A stretch of 20,755 bases of DNA from a virus, in IMG/VR virus record IMGVR_UViG_3300025099_000187, positions 1-20,755 of that record; one strand, 5' to 3'. A program made the translations under genes and the position numbers. The notes below the pieces were generated by a model. It was not told where the DNA came from. It did not search any database and worked only from the letters and a program-made list of their open reading frames with translations. Below, piece after piece: positions 17,001-20,755 of the stretch (positions within the stretch are counted from its first letter, which is position 1; each line of letters opens with the position of its first letter).

Positions 17001-17579
17001 TGCATCTAAGGCAGTATCCCAGATTGCTACTTCGTCAATGAGTCCGTCAAAATAAAAATCACGAGTGCCAGAAGATGTATTAACATTTCTACCTACATGA
17101 GCGATAGTTGGTTCACCTGTTAAAAAATCTCCACCTAATGCTGATGATGTAGCCTCTAATGAACCATTGATATAAATTCTTATTTTATCATCATTGTTTT
17201 CACCATCATAAGTACCAACAATATGATACCAAGTATCAGCAGATAAAGTTGAAGTTCCAGAAACAGTTTTATATGCACTATTTTTATATAAAGTAAATTT
17301 TGCAGTAGTGCCTTCTACATAGATACCACCATAGACAGCATTATTTTCTGAAAGACCTCTACCATGACATACTATATATTTTGTACCACTTACATTATCA
17401 AGTTTAATCCAAGCAGAAAAACTTTCTCCATCAGACTTAATATCTGCTCTACTAATTAAACCATTCCCAACATTTAAGTCTAAAGAATCATTAGAACCAT
17501 CGAAATTGAATGAGTATTCGTTGGGGAACTTTTGTATTACAGCTCCACCTTTTGTAAGGATGTTGCCTAATCCTAGCAT
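14001..17579 (-). CDS. Multidomain LamG / CBM-like adhesin or tail fibre (1192 aa)
   Basis: Four concanavalin-A-like (LamG) modules can be followed by their recurring strands. Start strands are FNFDGSNDSL (24-33), FDGTDDYINV (239-248), FDGTNDKITT (427-436) and LDGTDAYVQV (956-965). Middle strands are WYHIVGTYDG (117), WNHIAVSYDS (331), WHHWALVMDS (507) and WQHYVMMTDG (1041). Hairpins are IYING, IYVNG, LYIDG and YRNG at 135, 349, 524 and 1056. Between modules 3 and 4 are two jelly-roll, CBM4/9-like modules starting at ELIADGDF (653) and EEVTNGGF (805). There is no enzyme motif, signal or membrane segment. LamG and CBM folds bind glycans, so a host-surface adhesin or fibre is the likely role. 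ATG 17579 has AGGATAAG at good spacing. The short N-terminus (MLGLGNILTKGGAV) may be the virion attachment part. Confidence 0.75.
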   Translation of the reverse strand: MLGLGNILTKGGAVIQKFPNEYSFNFDGSNDSLDLNVGNGLISRADIKSDGESFSAWIKLDNVSGTKYIVCHGRGLSENNAVYGGIYVEGTTAKFTLYKNSAYKTVSGTSTLSADTWYHIVGTYDGENNDDKIRIYINGSLEATSSALGGDFLTGEPTIAHVGRNVNTSSGTRDFYFDGLIDEVAIWDTALDATAIGKIGSKVVDLTKYSASNLKLWLRAGDKVEPETSIARSDFYTDFDGTDDYINVGSDASLDNIWTSGGTLTAWIYPRSDGESDFGMIAVKRSSNASGWYLATNDESSGACDIKLRSARDTADGGWATTSREITLNEWNHIAVSYDSDSDGNSPLIYVNGISVGVTESDTPSGSHSSDASDIFKIGGEAGAFTYDGAISNLALHQTILDSQTISQMAKSRYTPMRDNRFSVVDFDGTNDKITTNADSTRVDATYTYWAKFPSGGANEHIFGHGSATATSLLINAGGSTDKPLLYMGSSRFKYFADTSAQDDNEWHHWALVMDSSSVADCKLYIDGVEVSQSSIGNSGDYTAYSTGLQIAGSGGGFAEVSIAQFAVYSDLKDSEFVSAQWSKGITADYSNDTNLSAYYRMGDDTSKAYPTIADSSSNSNDGTASGAVEAQQMVAGYDMGAFESSSEELSSELIADGDFALTGTQGASTTGTYWSTNGQMTIANGKAHFADTGGGEMNLLGDSPFASTGLYKFQFEVSNTVSGSAKLRIKEGSNILINTTYDDGTHQIYFQITSTGGLFQIDPRKSGGVEHDLSNLSLKKVIQSDLSDTYPAIIDVNEPVLGAEEVTNGGFDSDSSWTKGTGWSIGSGVATAVAGTASYLSQDIGGVENAYYKITLTVTVSASNLYVYFGIGGNYVTISSSGTYTLYNTWSADDSIGLYKHASFAGTVDNVSVKRLFGNTGTMTQMLSSNLVYSSILPDQSFLTGVNSAYNFIDLDGTDAYVQVEQTFTSDNFALSFWINPDDVTGDKYLFDQNAGICRSVIIGYQDGYINFVNDDNDAGNYYPTGTETDTQIPVSVGEWQHYVMMTDGTKVYGYRNGVEVVNITGKWGASGAEKLWIGQYESGNNYNGKITAVGIWNKTLSSSEISAIYTAGRHSNLLDSYSDNLKAYYAFGALDAVTGLADTDSTIYDRSGNSNHGTPSGTATGDLKSPPNAEPEGYAKGDTNRSTTIP

Positions 17580-17583
17580 AGAC

Positions 17584-17880
17584 TTATCCTATGTAAGCTA
17601 TTACAAGACCAGATGTAAGGTCAATAGAGTTCCATCTACCGTAAATCGTGACACCTTGTGGTATTGTTTCAGATGCCATTGTATTACCATTATAACTACC
17701 TACACCATAACCATTAGTAGTGTCTGTAGGTGTTAATGCGTTAAAAACAGTATCCTCTAACATTGTAATTGCTACAAATGTACCTGAGTGAACTGCTGTA
17801 TCTGAAATAAATTTAGCACCCGCTTGACCTAGTGCTACATTGCTGGATTCGTTGACCGTATATTTATTTATGCTTGCCAT
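17584..17880 (-). CDS. Small beta-rich structural protein (98 aa)
   Basis: Begins MASINKYTVNESSNVALGQA and ends with TIYGRWNSIDLTSGLVIAYI, followed by Gly. Ser, Thr and Asn are abundant and there is no hydrophobic helix or Cys. It looks like a compact beta fold, of the type seen in small virion proteins of phages and often found near fibre or capsid genes. The C-terminal pattern is one I have seen repeatedly in phage proteins without a function. A strong Shine-Dalgarno (AGGAGA, 17887-17892) lies six bases upstream of ATG 17880. It is followed after three bases by the large adhesin. It could be a collar, decoration or fibre-adapter protein. Confidence 0.55.
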   Translation of the reverse strand: MASINKYTVNESSNVALGQAGAKFISDTAVHSGTFVAITMLEDTVFNALTPTDTTNGYGVGSYNGNTMASETIPQGVTIYGRWNSIDLTSGLVIAYIG

Positions 17881-17895
17881 CTTGTTTCTCCTGTC

Positions 17896-17931
17896 TTATG
17901 CCTTACCGAGCTTGGCAACTCTCATGGGCAT
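17896..17931 (-). other. Possible 11-codon ORF in the gap before the 98-aa gene
   Basis: ATG at 17931 opens MPMRVAKLGKA and a TAA, nearly filling the 56-base gap between the 280-residue and 98-residue genes. It has no clear ribosome-binding site of its own, and the strong AGGAGA downstream serves the 98-residue gene. It could be a remnant, a leader peptide or chance. The gap has no other feature that I can see. Confidence 0.2.
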
Positions 17932-17936
17932 ATTGG

Positions 17937-18779
17937 TTATTTAAAATCTACTGGGACTACCGCTCTAGTCCCACCTGTTTTACTTCTTTTTCTTGTGCCG
18001 TATTTTTTTACAGCATTATTAAAACTTCTTTCATGTTGTGCCATTAAACCCATAGCAACCTGTGCTATATTTCCATCATTTGACGTTCCAGCTCTATCCA
18101 TATATAAACATTTTTTCACATAATCTACAATAGCGGAATGAAATAAATTATCTACATCTGGTTTGTCTGTAACCGCTGTAACTTTTTTAGGATTCCCATA
18201 GTAATGAATTAGTAATCCATTTACTACATTGTGATCTATCGCAGTATAAGATTTTCTAGCTGTTCTAGTTTCACTTTCTGAATCGTAATTACTGATAAGA
18301 CCCATGTGGTCACCACGAATAAAATAATTAACACTAGCTTCAGGGTATTTAAAATTACTAGTTAATTTACCTGTGCCTTGAGTTGTTACAAATGTCTGAC
18401 CAGTAGAAAAAATAAATGTAGTATTGAAATTTGATATATCTTCTACAGCACCTTTATTAGCATTTGTAACTGTAACAATATTAGAATCAACTGAAGCTGT
18501 AAAATTAGCTAATCCATCTAATGCATTTTTTATGGCTGTCGCTACTGTAGATCCATTATCATCTGTTGATATATTTATTTCTACACCTGTTTTACCAGAC
18601 ACTGAAGGATCTGAACCACCACTAGAAACATCAAACCAAACATAATATTCTACTAATTTATAACCGACATCTGTAGTAGTGTCTGCCTCTACGCTATTAA
18701 TAAAAAAATATTTACTTTGTAGACTCCCACCCTCATCAGCTTTGCATGATATTTGCGTTATTTCTTTTGCTAAAGCCAT
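17937..18779 (-). CDS. Connector-type virion protein with an inserted beta module (280 aa)
   Basis: The first 20 residues (MALAKEITQISCKADEGGSL) and residues 138-280 look like one structural protein. The latter includes FIRGDHMGLISNYDSESETR (153-172) and a Lys/Arg C-terminus. Residues 22-136 appear to be a separate beta module of the type found inserted in many phage proteins: YFFINS, then YYVWFDVSSGGSDPSVSGKT (45-64), VEINIS, TVATAIKNALDG, SNIVTVTNANKG. The ATG shares a base with the TAA of the 118-residue gene (TAATG). Placed after two probable adaptors, it is likely to be a head-tail joining or tail component. Function is from context; the insertion is read from internal composition only. 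Confidence 0.5.
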   Translation of the reverse strand: MALAKEITQISCKADEGGSLQSKYFFINSVEADTTTDVGYKLVEYYVWFDVSSGGSDPSVSGKTGVEINISTDDNGSTVATAIKNALDGLANFTASVDSNIVTVTNANKGAVEDISNFNTTFIFSTGQTFVTTQGTGKLTSNFKYPEASVNYFIRGDHMGLISNYDSESETRTARKSYTAIDHNVVNGLLIHYYGNPKKVTAVTDKPDVDNLFHSAIVDYVKKCLYMDRAGTSNDGNIAQVAMGLMAQHERSFNNAVKKYGTRKRSKTGGTRAVVPVDFK

Positions 18780-19135
18780 TATTCTGGTACGTTTATTGCA
18801 CTTTCAGATGCAATGTCAAATTGTAAAGGTTCACCATCTAATACTCTAGGTATTCTTATATAGTCACCATCGTTATCTAAAATGTCCACTCTATAAATTT
18901 TATTTACACCCATATCTTCCCCAGCAGAATCAGTAGACCCATCTCCGATAGCGTAAAACATTTTACCTGATTCTATATCTATCTTAGCAGATACTGCCTT
19001 TTGAGAATATTGACCAATCTCATTTACTGCGTCATTAATTAAAGACATAATATATGTTTCAGGTGCATCTGGAAATACTTGCCTTATCCTACTGATGATT
19101 TGCTTTACTGTAAGTTCATGTATTGGATGTGACAT
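18779..19135 (-). CDS. Probable head-tail adaptor (118 aa)
   Basis: The N-terminal half is helical (ELTVKQIISRIRQVFPDAPE, then TYIMSLINDAVNEIGQYSQK). The C-terminal half is beta-rich (GVNKIYRVDILDNDGDYIRI, then PRVL). This helix-then-strand layout and the size fit phage connector or adaptor proteins that sit below the portal. GAGGTAGT precedes ATG 19135. The gene begins one base after the stop of the 206-residue gene and shares a base with the next start, so the three are translated together. Not a confident family match; the position in the head-proximal part of the operon supports the call. Confidence 0.45.
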   Translation of the reverse strand: MSHPIHELTVKQIISRIRQVFPDAPETYIMSLINDAVNEIGQYSQKAVSAKIDIESGKMFYAIGDGSTDSAGEDMGVNKIYRVDILDNDGDYIRIPRVLDGEPLQFDIASESAINVPE

Positions 19136-19136
19136 A

Positions 19137-19757
19137 CTACCTCACTAACTGGGATAACCCAGCTTTATAATCTTCTTTTAACTGATTTATAATCGGAATA
19201 TACAACTCTATATCCTCTTCTCCACTATATAATGCTTCTAAACTTTTTATTGTAGCATATAAAACTACCAAATACTCTGCTTCAATAGGGAAGTTAGATA
19301 TAGCACTGTCCCCAAATGCTACTGTTGGAAAAATAACATGAAGAACCTTAGCGTTTTCTGATGCAGTAGGGGTTGGGTAAACCTCTAATGTATTATCATA
19401 TACCAAATATGCTGGATCTGTTTTTGTCGCAAAATCCATATCGCTAGAGTCTTGTATCTTACCTCTTTTATAATTAGGCACATACCTGCAAGGCTGCTCA
19501 ATATCATTAGCACCATTACCCTCAGCTCTTAAAGCGGCTAGAACCACACCTTTTTGATTAATATTTGTTAGTGTAGTTGTAGAGTTATCTAGTGTAGCAA
19601 TGTCTGCACAATCTTCTAATAAACTCTTTGGTAATGTATTTATTATTTCTTTAGCACCATCAGTTAAGAATTGAGTAAGCTGTGCTTGAGTAGGAGTACT
19701 ACTCCCATCTATAGCGATAGAAGCTAATGATTCTACTTGTGCTTCAAATGTTGCCAT
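19137..19757 (-). CDS. Probable head-tail adaptor / connector protein (206 aa)
   Basis: N-terminal helices (MATFEAQVESLASIAIDGSS, then AQLTQFLTDGAKEIINTLPK) are followed by a beta region containing DPAYLVYDNTLEVYPTPT (114-131), a stretch typical of phage adaptor-type proteins. A C-terminal helical part (EYLVVLYATIKSLEALYSGE and on) ends SQLVR. It has no signal or membrane segment. ATG 19757 shares a base with the TAA of the 32-residue gene (TAATG). The order capsid, decoration, adaptor fits a head-to-tail gene order. The specific structural place is inferred. Confidence 0.5.
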   Translation of the reverse strand: MATFEAQVESLASIAIDGSSTPTQAQLTQFLTDGAKEIINTLPKSLLEDCADIATLDNSTTTLTNINQKGVVLAALRAEGNGANDIEQPCRYVPNYKRGKIQDSSDMDFATKTDPAYLVYDNTLEVYPTPTASENAKVLHVIFPTVAFGDSAISNFPIEAEYLVVLYATIKSLEALYSGEEDIELYIPIINQLKEDYKAGLSQLVR

Positions 19758-19855
19758 TATATCTTAACTGGCTTTCGCAAAGCTTCCATTACTGGGTCTT
19801 TTCTCTTTAAAACTCTTACTACTTTTTTCTTAGTAGTTTTTTTCTTAGTCGCCAT
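19757..19855 (-). CDS. Tiny Lys-rich protein (32 aa)
   Basis: A gene too short for usual calling, reading MATKKKTTKKKVVRVLKRKD, then PVMEALRKPVKI. Ten of the first nineteen residues are Lys or Arg. Its ATG lies inside the last codons of the zinc-ribbon gene (11 bases of overlap), and its TAA shares a base with the ATG of the 206-residue gene. It fills the only gap between those two genes, and the TAATG link is the same as at other junctions in this operon. The ribosome-binding site is weak. It probably binds nucleic acid or an acidic partner; the function is unknown. Confidence 0.55.
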   Translation of the reverse strand: MATKKKTTKKKVVRVLKRKDPVMEALRKPVKI

Positions 19856-20051
19856 AAAGTCTCTGTCTCATTTCTTTTGTATTTTGATCAATACTCTGTA
19901 CAGACATTTCTACATCTGTTCTTTTACCCATAGTAGACATCATATACATATTAGTAGTAAACTTACTTTTAAAAGCTTTTTTACCACAATTTTTACAATA
20001 AAACCACCCTTCGTTATTAGGATGGTTACAGTGTATACATTTTTTTTTCAT
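19845..20051 (-). CDS. Small Cys4 zinc-ribbon protein (68 aa)
   Basis: Begins MKKKCIHCNHPNNEGWFYCK and continues NCGKKAF. Two CxxC pairs (Cys5/8 and Cys19/22), ten residues apart, make a classic zinc ribbon. The C-terminal 40 residues are polar and helical, with Met-rich stretches, ending RQRLYGD. AAGGA stands about eight bases before ATG 20051, and that site directly follows the outer arm of a large stem-loop (20062-20112). It is the first gene after the capsid and decoration genes. Zinc ribbons of this size act in structure or nucleic-acid contact. A regulator of late gene expression is possible but not shown. Confidence 0.6.
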   Translation of the reverse strand: MKKKCIHCNHPNNEGWFYCKNCGKKAFKSKFTTNMYMMSTMGKRTDVEMSVQSIDQNTKEMRQRLYGD

Positions 20052-20061
20052 AAATTTTCCT

Positions 20062-20112
20062 TTTATAGTTTTGGGGAAGAACTTTTATTGAACTTCCCCA
20101 CAGTACTATAAA
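20062..20112 (-). promoter_or_regulatory. Two-tier stem-loop between the decoration gene and the zinc-ribbon gene
   Basis: Inner arms TGGGGAAG (20072-20079) and CTTCCCCA (20093-20100) pair perfectly around a 13-base loop. Outer arms TTTATAGT (20062-20069) and ACTATAAA (20105-20112) also pair perfectly, with a small asymmetric internal loop (2 and 4 bases) between tiers. No run of T follows on either strand, so this is not a standard intrinsic terminator. Read on the minus strand, the 3' outer arm ends right before the AGGA of the next gene. Possible roles are an RNA-processing site, a block that lowers expression beyond the capsid genes, or a stabiliser of the upstream mRNA end. Confidence 0.6.
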
Positions 20113-20134
20113 CTGTTATCCTTATGTATTCGGA

Positions 20135-20623
20135 TTAGTTGTTTCCTAACTCTATGTATTCAACAATGTAACACATAGTTCCAGCTGTAAAAGCACCTGT
20201 TGATGCTACGGTTCTAAAGTGCACATCTGTATCAGCAGACCTATAAGAAGCTGCAAGTGCTCCCAATATAGCTGTACCGCCTAAAGCCGCAGTAAGAACA
20301 TCATCAGTAGATGCTCCTATTCCAGCTGCAACAGATGTACCACTAGCTTCAAGACCATCAGCGTCAAGAGTACCAGTAAACTGCGTACCTCCAGCTGCTG
20401 TTCCTACACTAACGCCTACAGTTGCAGTAGCGTGAGCTAAAGCAGTGTGGACTACAGCAGTTAGTTTAGTAATAATCGAATTAGCTGGAATCGACATAGC
20501 TCCAGAATCAATATTAGCTGAACTAGCCGTAAAAGAAACTAATTTAGATTCTATCTTAATTAGACCTTTACTAGCTGGTAATGAGAAACTACCACTACTT
20601 GAGTTTAATACGTCACTCTTCAT
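20135..20623 (-). CDS. Probable capsid decoration / head protein (162 aa)
   Basis: Ser/Ala/Thr/Gly-rich and beta-like throughout: SSSGSFSLPASKGLIKIESK at the start, ATATVGVSVGTAAGG near the middle, and GTMCYIVEYIELGNN at the end. There is no helix-rich part, membrane segment or signal. It directly follows the probable major capsid gene. The AAGGAG at 20630-20635 is the strongest Shine-Dalgarno in the window; it lies in the last codons of the capsid gene and six bases from ATG 20623. Position and composition fit a decoration protein made in large amounts. It could also be a head fibre base. No catalytic features. Confidence 0.55.
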   Translation of the reverse strand: MKSDVLNSSSGSFSLPASKGLIKIESKLVSFTASSANIDSGAMSIPANSIITKLTAVVHTALAHATATVGVSVGTAAGGTQFTGTLDADGLEASGTSVAAGIGASTDDVLTAALGGTAILGALAASYRSADTDVHFRTVASTGAFTAGTMCYIVEYIELGNN

Positions 20624-20624
20624 C

Positions 20625-20755
20625 TTAGACTCCTTCTAGGTTGTATAATGCGTGAGACTCAGCTAGAGTAACTTCTAGACCTGCTTCAGTTAAGATCATA
20701 TCTTTTCTAAGATCTTCATCAGCAGACTGTACGTTAGTCATTACTTGTGTATCAC
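20625..20755 (-). CDS. C-terminus of the probable major capsid protein (partial)
   Basis: The frame from the right edge runs 42 codons to TAA (20625-20627). It ends DMILTEAGLEVTLAESHALY and then NLEGV, preceded by QVMTNVQSADEDLRKD. That ending resembles the last strand and tail of HK97-fold major capsid proteins in short-tailed marine phages, from memory. It is followed after one base by the decoration gene, with a strong ribosome-binding site overlapping its last codons. The rest of the protein lies outside the window, so the identification rests on the C-terminus and on order. Confidence 0.55.
   Translation of the reverse strand, partial: DTQVMTNVQSADEDLRKDMILTEAGLEVTLAESHALYNLEGV

Noticed and set aside
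17506-17736. 76-codon plus-strand frame opposite the 98-residue gene and the adhesin start
   Set aside because: It crosses a well-formed junction of two minus-strand genes and has no ribosome-binding site or recognisable product.
17896-17931. Attenuator hairpin in the gap before the 98-residue gene
   Set aside because: TGCC/GGCA and GAG/CTC pairs can be drawn, but they are short and broken, and there is no T-run.
19737-20111. 124-codon plus-strand frame opposite the zinc-ribbon and Lys-rich genes
   Set aside because: A Phe/Ser/Thr-rich product is what the antisense of Lys-rich genes gives. It is on the wrong strand and ignores the stem-loop and the Cys4 gene.

Overview
The window looks like part of the virion-structure and late region of a tailed double-stranded DNA bacteriophage. 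The reasons are the compact AT-rich sequence, the almost gapless single-strand gene order, start and stop codons that overlap as TAATG or ATGA, Shine-Dalgarno sequences lying inside the end of the preceding gene, and recognisable phage structural proteins. There is no tail-tube, tape-measure or sheath gene, and there is a trio of Gly/Ala-rich internal-type proteins, so a short-tailed (podovirus-like) phage of a Gram-negative, probably aquatic, host is the best guess. The host and habitat are inferred from memory of similar proteins in marine viral genomes. The standard code is used: TAA, TAG and TGA all act as stops.

Layout, reading the minus strand from the right edge to the left in the direction of transcription. 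(1) 20755-20135: C-terminus of a probable major capsid protein, then a Ser/Ala/Thr-rich probable capsid decoration protein. (2) 20112-20062: a two-tier stem-loop, followed by a small Cys4 zinc-ribbon gene and a 32-residue Lys-rich gene (20051-19757). (3) 19757-17584: three proteins that look like head-tail adaptor or connector components, one apparently carrying an inserted beta module, then a small 98-residue protein. (4) 17579-13561: a 1192-residue adhesin or fibre protein with four LamG (concanavalin-A-like) modules and two CBM-like jelly-roll modules, followed by a 142-residue protein with an HeH-like motif. (5) 13545-11239: eleven tiny genes. Five encode one-membrane-segment proteins, several with coiled coils (holin- or spanin-like). 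Four encode basic proteins, three of them strongly so (133, 63 and 96 residues) plus a 43-residue ORF. One is a second Cys4 mini-protein. (6) 11238-8090: an 821-residue beta-rich tail or head-closure-type protein that begins with GTG, and a 227-residue fibre-like protein. (7) 8042-450: proteins of 595, 279 and 1648 residues that together resemble a DNA-ejection (internal virion protein) set.

At the far left, two plus-strand genes (3-194 partial, and 199-453) converge on the structural operon. The last plus-strand gene and the 1648-residue gene overlap tail-to-tail by four bases, which marks a module boundary.

No tRNA, CRISPR, insertion sequence, integrase, endolysin, portal or terminase is visible. 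Portal and terminase would be expected beyond the right edge. There is no stretch longer than about 85 bases without a gene. Four genes shorter than 45 codons (13426-13545, 13041-13172, 12928-13041, 19757-19855) were found by reading the gaps by eye. They are supported by their precise overlaps with neighbouring genes.
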